Shown in pieces: positions 22,876 to 32,742 of a stretch of DNA of 64,000 bases (position 1 is its first letter; the number at the start of each line of letters is the position of its first letter). Both the position numbers and the translations under genes were made by a program. The notes below the pieces were generated by a model. That model was not told the DNA's origin and did no database searches. It worked only from the letters and a program-made list of their open reading frames with translations. Source of the DNA: Photobacterium malacitanum (GTDB lineage Bacteria > Pseudomonadota > Gammaproteobacteria > Enterobacterales > Vibrionaceae); contig NZ_FYAK01000002.1 of the NCBI RefSeq assembly GCF_900185615.1, positions 310,001 through 374,000 of the forward strand. Direction: 5' to 3'.

Positions 22876-23874
22876 TTACTTAACTGCGTTTTTAATCGCT
22901 AATTCAATAAAATCTGTAAAGCTATGGCCATAATTCTCTAGCATTTTAGGGAACATTGAAATCGGCGTCATTCCTGGGAACGTATTGATTTCATTTAGCA
23001 AAATTTCATCATCTTCACTTAAGAAGAAATCAATGCGAGACAAATCTTTAAGTTTCATTTGCTCAAACGCTTTACGCGCATAATCCTGAATGGCTTCAAT
23101 TTGCTCTGATGTTAGATTGTTTGCTTCAACTTGCGTGGTTGATAAGCTATCCGTGCTATATTTTTCTTCATAGCTATAAAACTTATCATCTGGACATGAC
23201 ACTTCACCAGGCTTGGTAATAATTAACTGATCACCAAATTGATACGCAGCAACCTCAAGCTCACGTGGCTTAATGGTCTTTTCAATTAATACTTGGTTTG
23301 AATACCCAAACGCATTATTAACTGCAACGCGTAGCTGCTCGCTATCCGCGACACTGTAACAACCTACAGATGAGCCCTGACATGCCGCTTTAACAAACAC
23401 CTTACCCCATTTAGTCAATGCTGCTTGGGCTTGTTGGTGAGCATCTTCTGTATTCTCACTCAAAAACACATAAGGAGTATTAGGAATATTTAACGCATCA
23501 AACCATAACTTGGTGGTTATTTTATTAAAGCAATTTGTACTCGCTTCAGCACCACAACCTAAATAAGGCAAACCTGCTAGATCAAACAGTGATTGCAAGT
23601 CTCCTGTTTCGCCGGGAAATCCATGCACACAAGGGATCACGTAATCAATTGCGATGCGTTGTTCACCGACAACAGAAAGTGTTTTATCCAAATTCAATTC
23701 GCAAGGATGTTGGTTTGAATCTAACCAACCCTCATTTTTTGTCATTTCTACACGTGTATAGCTAACACCATCAATCGCTTTTAATTGCTGTTCAATAAAG
23801 TTTGCAGACACCAGAGAAACTTCATGCTCAGCGCTACCGCCACCGCATAATAATAAAACGTGGATAGAACTCAT
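22876..23874 (-). CDS. ddl: D-alanine--D-alanine ligase
   Basis: A 332-residue cytoplasmic ATP-grasp enzyme that joins two D-alanines for peptidoglycan precursors. Visible features are LLCGGGSAEHEVSLVSA at the N-terminus, the glycine-rich VKAACQGSSVGCYSV loop, the EKTIKPRELEVA strand, and the metal-binding end IDFFL...LLNEINTFPGMTPISMFPKM. Length matches the DdlA/Ddl family. It stands alone rather than in the mur-fts cluster, as expected for a DdlA-type copy. Confidence 0.93.
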   Translation of the reverse strand: MSSIHVLLLCGGGSAEHEVSLVSANFIEQQLKAIDGVSYTRVEMTKNEGWLDSNQHPCELNLDKTLSVVGEQRIAIDYVIPCVHGFPGETGDLQSLFDLAGLPYLGCGAEASTNCFNKITTKLWFDALNIPNTPYVFLSENTEDAHQQAQAALTKWGKVFVKAACQGSSVGCYSVADSEQLRVAVNNAFGYSNQVLIEKTIKPRELEVAAYQFGDQLIITKPGEVSCPDDKFYSYEEKYSTDSLSTTQVEANNLTSEQIEAIQDYARKAFEQMKLKDLSRIDFFLSEDDEILLNEINTFPGMTPISMFPKMLENYGHSFTDFIELAIKNAVK

Positions 23875-24098
23875 TATCGTTCCTTAATTATACCAATCAC
23901 AATACAATGCAGATCACAAAGACCTTGGAGACTACCAAGGTCAATAAAAGCAAGGCATTCACTGTTGATTATAGTAATCAAAAAAGCCAGTTGAATGTAG
24001 CCTCAACCTCATCATATCGTGAATTATTTTTAAATCACACTAAGTTTGTGCTGCAAATGATGATAAAAGCACCGTTTATATACTGTTAAGCACTGAAT

Positions 24099-25331
24099 TT
24101 ACTGTAACTGTTTCAGTTGTGGCGAGCCGGTGTGTTCAATATCATAAAAGTTTCGTACAAATGCACCATTATTTTGTACCGCTTGAGGTAATGCCATTAA
24201 AGCGGCTTTGGCTTGATCGTAATCAGCATAATGGCCAAGTAATAACGTATAAACTTGGCTACCATTTAACATTTTCTTATTTATCCATGCCGGCTGCTGG
24301 CTTTCTAATAAAGATAACAATGTAATTAACGAAGGTTCATCTCTTGAAGCTGTAATTTGAATACTGTAGCCATGCATATTGACGGTATTATAACCATCGT
24401 CACTGGTTTGAGATGCGTTTGGCTCGACTGCAGTTACTTCTGTAGCATCCGTTGACTCATTGTTTGCTGCAGTTGCTTCAACTGCGGGTTCAACAGCGAC
24501 GGCTTCTGGCTCTGAGGCTGCTGGGGCTGGTGTAACTTCAGTGTTATCAATACTTGTTGCTGGATTTGACTGTGCGGCATCTGTGGCAATAACTGCCTCA
24601 TTGTTTGCTGCGGTTGCTTCAACTGCGGGTTCAACAGCGACGGCTTCTGGCTCTAAGGCTGCTGGGGCTGGCGTAACTTCAGTGTTATCAATACTTGTTG
24701 CTGGATTTGACTGTGCGGCATCTGTGGCAATAGCTGCCTCACTGTTTGCTGCGGTTGCTTCAACTGCAGGCTCAACAGCGACGGCTTCTGGCTCTGAGGC
24801 TGCTGGGGCTGGCGTAACTTCAGCGTTATCAATACTTGTTGCTAGATTTGACTGTGCGGCATCTGTGGCAATAACTGCCTCATTGTTTGCTGCGGTTGCT
24901 TCAACTGCGGGTTCAACAGCGACGGCTTCTGGCTCTGAGGCTGCAGGGGCTGGCGTAACTTCAGTGTTATCAATACTTGTTGCTGGATTTGACTGTGCGG
25001 CATCTGTGGCAATAGCTGCCTCATTGTTTACTGCGGTTGCTTCAACTGCAGGCTCAACAGCGACGGCTTCTGGCTCTGAGGCTGCTGGCTCTGAGGCTGC
25101 TGGGGCTTTTATTTTCTGTTCGCTAACAGCGATTGAATCACTAGACTGATAAAGTGGATCAGTTTTAACTGAAGCATCTAATTCAGCCACCACTTTTGGC
25201 TCTGAAAAATTATCCGTCATTTTTGTGGTATTAATGGTATCTATCGGCGTTTGCAATGGTGTTTTAGGCGGCATTAATTGGGTACAGCCGACTAAACTAG
25301 ACAGCAGACTCAATGCGATAATTTTGTTCAT
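24099..25331 (-). CDS. SPOR-domain lipoprotein with 47-residue tandem repeats
   Basis: About 410 residues. A lipoprotein signal (MNKIIALSLLSSLVGC) comes first, then a variable region. Four nearly identical 47-residue Ala/Glu/Val/Pro-rich repeats follow (each containing EPEAVAVEPAVEAT), with a partial fifth, and then a C-terminal SPOR domain (YSIQITASRDEPSLITLLS to AFVRNFYDIE). SPOR domains bind denuded septal peptidoglycan. The repeats probably form a flexible spacer between the outer membrane anchor and the cell wall. The start at 25329-25331 puts the lipobox in place. A shorter SPOR lipoprotein is at 43113. Confidence 0.85.
   Translation of the reverse strand: MNKIIALSLLSSLVGCTQLMPPKTPLQTPIDTINTTKMTDNFSEPKVVAELDASVKTDPLYQSSDSIAVSEQKIKAPAASEPAASEPEAVAVEPAVEATAVNNEAAIATDAAQSNPATSIDNTEVTPAPAASEPEAVAVEPAVEATAANNEAVIATDAAQSNLATSIDNAEVTPAPAASEPEAVAVEPAVEATAANSEAAIATDAAQSNPATSIDNTEVTPAPAALEPEAVAVEPAVEATAANNEAVIATDAAQSNPATSIDNTEVTPAPAASEPEAVAVEPAVEATAANNESTDATEVTAVEPNASQTSDDGYNTVNMHGYSIQITASRDEPSLITLLSLLESQQPAWINKKMLNGSQVYTLLLGHYADYDQAKAALMALPQAVQNNGAFVRNFYDIEHTGSPQLKQLQ
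24460..25085 (-). repeat. 141-bp minisatellite inside the SPOR lipoprotein gene
   Basis: Four full copies and a partial fifth of a 141-bp unit (47 codons), differing at only a few bases. The unit is a multiple of three, so copy-number changes keep the frame. Boundaries are approximate. Confidence 0.88.
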
Positions 25332-25471
25332 TTTATTCCCTCTTATTCGCAACCGAATATTGATGCATTAATCATAAAAACAATTAAATGACAGATAGTT
25401 ATCAATAGTCTGCCGTAGCTTTTGATTACGATCAAACTGTTCATAGCTATAGAACAATCGAAAACAATTTA

Positions 25472-25487
25472 TGTTATCTTGATCACA
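25472..25487 (+). promoter_or_regulatory. Possible CRP site
   Basis: TGTTA-6 bp-TCACA, one mismatch from the CRP consensus, about 77-92 bp before the ATG of the next gene. Not tested against other sites. Confidence 0.35.
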
Positions 25488-25563
25488 ATAAATAGCGTTT
25501 TATTAACAGTAATATGACTGGCATTCTTTATTATGCTCGTTCAACCCTAACCTAGGAGCTTCA

Positions 25564-26073
25564 ATGGCTGATCCACACATTAAATGCGATCTTGATTTTC
25601 TCGATAAACTGACCGTGATCCTTTACCGTTCTGCATTTACTCTCGCTGCTATTATTATGGCTGTTATTGGTACAGAAACCGATGCTGCTACTCCATTTCT
25701 CATTATGGTCGCTTTATTAGCATCAACAACAGTACATATTTATGACAAGCGCTTTCGCTGGTTAATCCAAGGGGCAGGATTATTTGCTGCTATTTGGTTT
25801 ATGGCTGGATTATGGCAACCATTAGCATTAGGCGCTGCATTATTTGTATTTAGCGCACTTTCAATAAAAGAATATTTTTGCTTTAAAGTTAAAATTCTTC
25901 TACTAACACCTATCGCATTGGCTGGATTTTGGTTCTGCTTAGTCTTTGCTGTCGCAAATGTAGCGATTGGATGTGCGATGGTAGGAGCGGCACTGCTTGC
26001 ATTTGCAGCCTATAGCAAATGGCGTATGCCCCTACATTTTGATATCGGAGATAAGAGCCGCTACCAAGTATAA
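25564..26073 (+). CDS. Small integral membrane protein (DUF2301-like)
   Basis: 169 residues with five or so hydrophobic helices, a conserved-looking VHIYDKRFRWLIQ loop, and an IKEYFCFK segment before the last helices. This resembles the uncharacterised DUF2301 family (from memory). TAGGAG precedes the ATG. A possible CRP site lies upstream. No neighbour gives a functional clue. Confidence 0.65.
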   Translation: MADPHIKCDLDFLDKLTVILYRSAFTLAAIIMAVIGTETDAATPFLIMVALLASTTVHIYDKRFRWLIQGAGLFAAIWFMAGLWQPLALGAALFVFSALSIKEYFCFKVKILLLTPIALAGFWFCLVFAVANVAIGCAMVGAALLAFAAYSKWRMPLHFDIGDKSRYQV

Positions 26074-26111
26074 CAGCCCTATTTCCACTTTCATCCACCA
26101 GCTACAAAAGA

Positions 26112-27809
26112 TTAAATGATCTCTTGTAGTTGGTTTTTACGTCCATTTTTCTGTTTATACATTTCTTGATCAGCTTTATCGAGCGCAGCCGTGATGTTAT
26201 CTTCAATACTAACAATGCCATAAGAAAAACTTAAATTCAGACCTTGCGCCCAAAAATAAGCCTCAATATTGGCGCGGATCGTTTCAATCCGCTGTTTAAC
26301 ACCTCGAATTGACACACTATCAAGTAATACCACAAACTCATCCCCGCCAAAACGAACCATCGCATCGCTATCTCGCAACATAGCTTTGATATTTTTTGCA
26401 AAATCTCGTAAGACTTCATCACCTTGATTATGACCATGCAAATCATTGATAAGCTTAAAGCCATCTAAATCCATAAAAACAAGGGTTTGATAAGCACGTG
26501 CATAGGTCGATTCAAGGTAACTCTTTTGAAAACAACCGGTCAGATTATCAACGGTAATATTGTCATTTTGTTCATAAACACTACAAATTACAAACGCTTG
26601 ATTAAAATGGATAATTTTCTGTCGGTAGGTATGAAAATATTGCTTACCGCTATCAGTATCAACGGTCTCATTTGATACAACAAAGCAAGTATCACTATTT
26701 AGCAGCTCTTTATCTAAATCAAGACAAGTACGATAATCAGGAAAGCGTTCCAGCGTCTGTTCTACAGTATAATCTACAAGATCAACACCTAAATAATTAA
26801 TGTGATTTTCATTATTATAAATTGCATTACCGTCGCAATCACGAATGATCACCAATGCATTACAGGTACTCATTAATGACGAAACGAGTAGAAAATGTGA
26901 ACTTGTTTTACGTTCAAGTAATTCATTATAATTTTTATTAATTCGACGTTGCTCACTATAAACATCAAATAAGTTAGGACTTATACCTATAATATTATAA
27001 CGATCTATTTTAATTATATTTTTTATCGCTTTTTTTATCGCTTTAGGATTAGGAGCTCGATTCATTTCATAAATAGCTTGATCAAGAAAATTGCATAACG
27101 AACTGCTCTCTTTTTTCTTAATGGTTATTGTATTATTTGTCGGCTTTATTTGTTCAATATTAAGCGGCTTTGAAAAATAGAATCCTTGATAAGTCATACA
27201 ACCAAATTGTTTAAGTAAATTTAATTGTTCAAAAGTCTCTACACCTTCAACAATAATATTCTTACCAAGTACTTTGGCTATCTTTTCATATGTTGTCTTT
27301 ACTAATGAATAAGCAATATAGCTCTGATCTATATTCTTAATGATTTTTCTATCTAACTTAATGTAATCAACATCGAGATGAAGGAATAATTCACTATTAG
27401 CATAACCTTTTCCATAATCATCAAGTGCTAATTGCACACCTTTAGATTTCAATTGCTTAATCGATGCCTGAATACCCTCAACATTATTTGTTACGTCATG
27501 CCGAGTAAGCTCTAAAATAATATTTCCTTCATATTCAAATATTGAAAGACAAGCTTTTAAAAATTGCTCATCAAGTAAGCTAGAAATAGATATATTAATC
27601 GCTAACTTTATTTTTTCTGAGTGTATTAATTTAGAGCGTTGTTTAATAACATACTCAATGATAGACAAATCAAATTTAGCATGGTCGTCTATATTGTTTT
27701 CCACATAATATTCAGTGTCAGATTCATTTGTTCTTAATAAGGCCTCATAACACGATATTTCACCATTAAAATATCGAGGTTGAAATTGGAAATAGCAATT
27801 AAATAGCAT
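26112..27809 (-). CDS. EAL-GGDEF c-di-GMP signalling protein, paralogue 1
   Basis: 565 residues without membrane segments. The order is unusual: an N-terminal EAL phosphodiesterase domain (about 1-230), a central PAS-like region (about 300-420) and a C-terminal GGDEF cyclase domain (about 425-560). EAL residues are largely kept: EALLR at 22-26, ELTRHD, LALDDYGKG, DYIKLDRK and VEGVETFEQ. The cyclase site GGDEF is at 488-492, and the inhibitory RxxD site (RDSD) sits five residues before it. Both activities are therefore plausible. The adjacent gene at 27984 encodes a close paralogue. Confidence 0.9.
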   Translation of the reverse strand: MLFNCYFQFQPRYFNGEISCYEALLRTNESDTEYYVENNIDDHAKFDLSIIEYVIKQRSKLIHSEKIKLAINISISSLLDEQFLKACLSIFEYEGNIILELTRHDVTNNVEGIQASIKQLKSKGVQLALDDYGKGYANSELFLHLDVDYIKLDRKIIKNIDQSYIAYSLVKTTYEKIAKVLGKNIIVEGVETFEQLNLLKQFGCMTYQGFYFSKPLNIEQIKPTNNTITIKKKESSSLCNFLDQAIYEMNRAPNPKAIKKAIKNIIKIDRYNIIGISPNLFDVYSEQRRINKNYNELLERKTSSHFLLVSSLMSTCNALVIIRDCDGNAIYNNENHINYLGVDLVDYTVEQTLERFPDYRTCLDLDKELLNSDTCFVVSNETVDTDSGKQYFHTYRQKIIHFNQAFVICSVYEQNDNITVDNLTGCFQKSYLESTYARAYQTLVFMDLDGFKLINDLHGHNQGDEVLRDFAKNIKAMLRDSDAMVRFGGDEFVVLLDSVSIRGVKQRIETIRANIEAYFWAQGLNLSFSYGIVSIEDNITAALDKADQEMYKQKNGRKNQLQEII

Positions 27810-27983
27810 CCGGTCATTCTTTTTAGTATTTTTTAAAAGAATAATCTAAAAAATCACGAACCCCAAATGGTATTTATTATTAATTAATAATTTATTCTCA
27901 TTGGGAATTACAATACATTTATTGGTATAAAACTCATTTATCAATTAAATAAATCTAAGCGCTGAATTTATTTTTTTATAAAA

Positions 27984-29690
27984 TCAAGCAAGTTTTACTA
28001 TATCCAATTTTCTTTTCCTAAATGACTTCTCTTGGTACATTCTATTGTCTGCTTGCTTTAATGCAGCCTCAACACCATTTTGTAAAGAGGCTACGCCATA
28101 AGAAAAACTTAACTTCATCTCTTTTTGAGTAAAGTAATCTTCAATATCTGTTCTTAATTGCACAATTCGCTGTTGAACTGTTGTCATAACGTGACTATTC
28201 AATAAGATAATAAATTCATCCCCACCAAAACGCACCATAACATCAGAGTCTCGCAACATACTTTTCAAGGTTTGCGCAAAGTCTCGTAATATTTCATCAC
28301 CAATACAATGACCTAAATTATCATTAATCGCCTTAAATCCATCTAAATCTATAAAAACCAAAATCTTATGCTGTTTCATATAGCTAGAAGATAGATAATT
28401 CTTTTGATAACAATTTGTTAGTTCATCTATCACAATAGTATCGATTGCCTCATATACTGAGCAAACAACAAAGTTTTGACCAAAATGAGACACTTTCTGC
28501 CTATAGACATGAACTAACTCCATGCCGTTTTTGGTTTTCATTACCTCATCTGACATCATAAAACACGAGTCACTTTGCAACAGTTCACTCTCTACATGTA
28601 AAGTCGTACGGTAGTCAGTAACTTGCTCGCACACTTGATCAATTGGCATATCAACTAAATCTACCCCCATAAATCGAATAAAATGATCATTATTAAAAAT
28701 AACATTACCATCAACATCACGAATAACGACTGCACCATCACAGCCACACACTAACGAAGCCGCTAGCATATAATGTGAATGTTTTTTATTTTTGATTATT
28801 TCGCGGTAATTTTTATTTATTCGATGTCGTTCAGAGTACAAATCAAATGTATTAGAGGTTAAACCAATAATATTATATTTATCGATACGCTTAATGTTAT
28901 CGATAGCTTGTTTTACATTTTTAGGTTCTTGAGAGCGATTTAAATCAAATATGGCCTGATCTAACTGCAATGAAAATTGAATTCGTTCGTTTTTTACTCT
29001 ATATTTAGTTAGTCTTGTTTTTTCAATATCGTAGATATTAATCGGCATTGAAAAATAAAAACCTTGATAAAACATATCACCGAACTCTTTAACTAAGTTA
29101 AATTGTTCAAATGTTTCTATACCTTCAATAATCACCACTTTGTCTAAAACATTAACGATATGGTCATATTTTGATTTTAAAATTGAATAACTTATATAGT
29201 TATGTTCAATATTTCTGATCAATCGCCTATCTAGTTTTATATAATCTACATCGAGGTATAAAAAAATATCTGTATTTAAATATCCTTTACCATAATCATC
29301 TAAAGCAAAATTTACACCTTGCTCTTTAAGCAATAATATAGATTTTTGTATACCGTCAAAATCATCTGTTTGATCATGATTTGTCAATTCTAAAGTAATA
29401 TTTTTTTCATGTTCAAAAATATTTAAACATTTACGAATAAAGACATCATCAAGCAAACTCGCTATTGATATATTTAATGATATCGATACATCATCACAAA
29501 TGTGTAAAGATTTTCTATCTTGAAGTACTTTACCAATAATATTTAAGTCAAAAGCAGCAGAATTTTCTATTGAATATACAAATTTTTCAACATTAAAATC
29601 ATTAATATCACTTCTTAATAATGCTTCATAAGAGGATATTTCGCCATCGTAATACCTTGGCTGATACTTAAAGTATAAATCGTTTGTCAT
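27984..29690 (-). CDS. EAL-GGDEF c-di-GMP signalling protein, paralogue 2
   Basis: 568 residues, colinear with paralogue 1: EALLR at 22-26, ELTNHDQ, FALDDYGKG, DYIKLDRR, IEGIETFEQ, a PAS-like middle with VVIRDVDGNVIFNN, and GGDEF at 489-493 with RDSD before it. A 174-bp AT-rich gap separates it from paralogue 1, and both read leftward. Paralogue 2 comes first and may be co-transcribed with paralogue 1. They arose by tandem duplication and have since diverged mostly in the middle region, so they may sense different signals. Confidence 0.9.
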   Translation of the reverse strand: MTNDLYFKYQPRYYDGEISSYEALLRSDINDFNVEKFVYSIENSAAFDLNIIGKVLQDRKSLHICDDVSISLNISIASLLDDVFIRKCLNIFEHEKNITLELTNHDQTDDFDGIQKSILLLKEQGVNFALDDYGKGYLNTDIFLYLDVDYIKLDRRLIRNIEHNYISYSILKSKYDHIVNVLDKVVIIEGIETFEQFNLVKEFGDMFYQGFYFSMPINIYDIEKTRLTKYRVKNERIQFSLQLDQAIFDLNRSQEPKNVKQAIDNIKRIDKYNIIGLTSNTFDLYSERHRINKNYREIIKNKKHSHYMLAASLVCGCDGAVVIRDVDGNVIFNNDHFIRFMGVDLVDMPIDQVCEQVTDYRTTLHVESELLQSDSCFMMSDEVMKTKNGMELVHVYRQKVSHFGQNFVVCSVYEAIDTIVIDELTNCYQKNYLSSSYMKQHKILVFIDLDGFKAINDNLGHCIGDEILRDFAQTLKSMLRDSDVMVRFGGDEFIILLNSHVMTTVQQRIVQLRTDIEDYFTQKEMKLSFSYGVASLQNGVEAALKQADNRMYQEKSFRKRKLDIVKLA

Positions 29691-29934
29691 TTTTATCTTT
29701 CACCTAAAAACTCAACATATCGCACCATATTAAGACACATACATTTAACATTATCAATAAATAAATTGAATAATGCTCTTTAAATTACAATTGTATTTCT
29801 CACTGGAATAAGAATGCTCAGAAGATATATTTTGCGTTGTTTAATTTTCATTTAGATCACATTCTTATTACAAAAAAGGTGCCCTTCTACTATTTAGAGA
29901 TAAAGTATAATAACGACGATTAAGGGTGAAATTT

Positions 29935-32610
29935 ATGAGTAAAATAGCGGCGCTTCTAAAACCTACTAGCATTGCAGTCATTGGTGCATCAAATAATTCA
30001 CAACGCATTGGCTATATTGTTATTCGCAATCTGTTATCTGGCTGTTTTAATGGTCCTATTATCCCTGTCACGCCTAAATATGCCGCTGTTGCTGGAATCC
30101 TTGCTTATCGTAATATAGAAGCAATGCCGATTACGCCTGATATAGCAATGCTTTGTACACGGGCAGAATACAACCCCGATATTATTACTCAACTCGGAAA
30201 GAAAGGCGTAAAGGCGGTTATTGTGATTGCTGCTAGCATAATATCAGCCTTGACTGACAATAACGCCGTTAATTACCACCAGCAAATGTTGACCAATGCC
30301 AAGCGTTATAATATGCGTATTATTGGGCCAAATAGCATGGGAATTATTCTTCCTTGGCTTAATCTTAATGCGTCAGTCTCTCCTATTGCCGCCAATAAAG
30401 GAAATATCGCATTTATTTCGCAATCAACTGCAGTGTGCACCACTATTTTGGATTGGGCACAAAATAAACAGATCGGCTTCTCAACCTTTATTTCTTTAGG
30501 TGATGGATGTGATATTAACTTTGCAGAGCTACTTGATTTTCTAAGCCAGGATACAAAAACAAACGCTATTTTGCTTTATATCGATAGTATTAACGATGCA
30601 CGGCAGTTTATGTCAGCAGCACGAGCTGCAGCGCGTAATCGACGTATTCTGGTTTTAAAAAATGGTCGAACCATGGCTGGTCAAGCAGCAGCATTATTAC
30701 ACACAGCGGGGGAAACTGGCCTTGATGAAGTTTATGATGCTGCTATTCGTCGTTCAGGTATGTTACGGGTACATACAACCCATGACTTATTTGCCGCTGT
30801 TGAAACGTTGGCCCATTCAGTCCCTTTACGAGGAGAACGGCTGCTGATTCTGACCAATGGAGGAGGCCCTGCGATCATGGCGGTAGATGCACTCTCTGAT
30901 CGCGGAGGAAAACTGGCGACACTCAGTGCTGACACCATTCAACGCTTATCAGCGGTATTACCTGCTTATTGGTCTCAGGCTAATCCGATTGATATCATGG
31001 GTGATGCAAATAGCGATCGCTATCGACAGGTACTAACGATTTTACTTGATAGTGATGACTTTGATGCGCTGCTTATCATGCACAGTCCTTCTGCTATTGC
31101 TAATAGTTCTGATATCGCTAAAATCATCACAGAAACTCTCCACCAGCATCCTCGTAGTCAACGGGTAAACGTACTGACCAATTGGTCAGGTGAAAATGAA
31201 GCCGCTGAAGCACGATCTATTTTTACTCAAGCACGCTTACCCACCTATCGTACGCCTGAAAGTGCTATTTCAGCATTCATGCATTTAGTTGAGTACCGCC
31301 GCAATCAACGCCAATTAATGGAAACCCCTGTCTCTATTGGTGAAATTAGCGCAGATCGCCACTATGTACGCAATGAAATACAGCGCTTGCTGCAACAAAA
31401 CATTCGTCGCCTTGAAACCCATGAAATGCGTCCTTTACTTACGAGCTATGGTTTTACGACACTACCAACATGGATAGCTTCTGATGCTGCTGAGGCAGTA
31501 CATATTGCTGAACAAATCGGTTATCCGGTAGCAGTAAAATTACGTTCAGCCGATATTCGGCATAAATCTGAAATTCATGGCGTAGTGCTGTACCTACGTG
31601 ATGCGAATGAAGTCGCTAATGCTGCTGATGCTATTTTGTCACGAGTGGCCTTGCACTATCCTAGCGCACGTATTGATGGACTATTAATTCAACGCATGGC
31701 TGATCGTTCTGGTGCTCAAGAATTACGTATTGGTATTCGTAATGATCCTGTCTTTGGGCCTGTGATCATACTCGGTGAAGAAACCATTCATTGGAATATT
31801 GAACGTGATGCCGTGGTCGCATTGCCGCCATTAAATATGGCCTTAGCCCGTTATATGGTAATCAATGCTATTAAACATCATAAAATCAAACAACGTAGTA
31901 GCCTAGAGCAAATATCTATTCCTGCACTGAGCCGTTTATTAGTCACTATTTCGCAAATGATCATTGATTGCCCTGAAATTCGTGCATTTGATATTCACCC
32001 TCTGCTGGTCTCAGGTGACGAACTCACGATCATTGATGCCTCGATGGACATTGCAGCGTTTGATGGTGATATTCAACAACGGCTCGCTATTCGTCCTTAC
32101 CCAAAAGAGTATGAACAACCATGCCAGCTAAAAGATGGTAAGCAGATTTTGCTACGCCCGATCCTGCCTGAAGATGAACCTGCCCATAAAGCATTTATTA
32201 ATCAAGTTTCTGAAGAAGATCTTTATAAACGCTTCTTCTCGGATGTCGGCGAGTTAAATCATGAAGCCTTAGCAAAGTTTACCCAGATAGACTATGACCG
32301 TGAAATGGCATTTGTCGCTGTCTATCAAGACATGATAATTGGTGTTGCTCGTGCTTTATCGGATGCAGACAATACAGAGGCTGAATTTGCCATTTTAGTT
32401 CGCTCAGATATGAAAGGTTGTGGCTTAGGTGGTATTTTAATGACCAAACTTATTGATTATGCCCACCAGCGAGGCTTAGCAAGGCTAACAGGTATGACAA
32501 TGCCAACCAATCGTGGCATGATCACCTTGGCACAAAAGATGGGCTTTAGTATTGATGTTCAGCTCGCTGATGGTGTGGTTGAAATGTTATTAGTACTCAA
32601 TCCCCATTAA
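29935..32610 (+). CDS. yfiQ: Protein lysine acetyltransferase, acyl-CoA-synthetase-like plus GNAT (YfiQ/PatZ)
   Basis: About 891 residues, close to E. coli YfiQ (886). The N-terminal CoA-binding/NDP-forming synthetase part (about 1-450) begins LLKPTSIAVIGASNN. An ATP-grasp part (about 480-690) carries GYPVAVKLRSADIRHKSE. The C-terminal GNAT domain (about 735-885) has VRSDMKGCGLGGILM, the acetyl-CoA loop. YfiQ acetylates lysines of enzymes such as acetyl-CoA synthetase. The ATG at 29935 with AAGGG upstream is preferred over an in-frame GTG three codons earlier. Confidence 0.88.
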   Translation: MSKIAALLKPTSIAVIGASNNSQRIGYIVIRNLLSGCFNGPIIPVTPKYAAVAGILAYRNIEAMPITPDIAMLCTRAEYNPDIITQLGKKGVKAVIVIAASIISALTDNNAVNYHQQMLTNAKRYNMRIIGPNSMGIILPWLNLNASVSPIAANKGNIAFISQSTAVCTTILDWAQNKQIGFSTFISLGDGCDINFAELLDFLSQDTKTNAILLYIDSINDARQFMSAARAAARNRRILVLKNGRTMAGQAAALLHTAGETGLDEVYDAAIRRSGMLRVHTTHDLFAAVETLAHSVPLRGERLLILTNGGGPAIMAVDALSDRGGKLATLSADTIQRLSAVLPAYWSQANPIDIMGDANSDRYRQVLTILLDSDDFDALLIMHSPSAIANSSDIAKIITETLHQHPRSQRVNVLTNWSGENEAAEARSIFTQARLPTYRTPESAISAFMHLVEYRRNQRQLMETPVSIGEISADRHYVRNEIQRLLQQNIRRLETHEMRPLLTSYGFTTLPTWIASDAAEAVHIAEQIGYPVAVKLRSADIRHKSEIHGVVLYLRDANEVANAADAILSRVALHYPSARIDGLLIQRMADRSGAQELRIGIRNDPVFGPVIILGEETIHWNIERDAVVALPPLNMALARYMVINAIKHHKIKQRSSLEQISIPALSRLLVTISQMIIDCPEIRAFDIHPLLVSGDELTIIDASMDIAAFDGDIQQRLAIRPYPKEYEQPCQLKDGKQILLRPILPEDEPAHKAFINQVSEEDLYKRFFSDVGELNHEALAKFTQIDYDREMAFVAVYQDMIIGVARALSDADNTEAEFAILVRSDMKGCGLGGILMTKLIDYAHQRGLARLTGMTMPTNRGMITLAQKMGFSIDVQLADGVVEMLLVLNPH

Positions 32611-32629
32611 ATATAAAACAACACGCAGT

Positions 32630-32661
32630 GCACTATTGATAGTTATTAATAGTGCCTTTTT
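32630..32661 (+). terminator. Terminator of yfiQ
   Basis: Stem GCACTATT / AATAGTGC followed by CTTTTTATTG. Confidence 0.75.
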
Positions 32662-32742
32662 ATTGTTTTGCAGCGTTACATTCCATCTCATCCGCTATAA
32701 TTATCAACTATGATACATCTATAGTAGTAACGAGGTGATCGC

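Noticed and set aside
24460..25149. A 229-codon open frame on the plus strand opposite the SPOR repeats
   Set aside because: It exists because the Ala/Glu-rich repeats leave the complementary strand open. It has no ribosome site or independent features.
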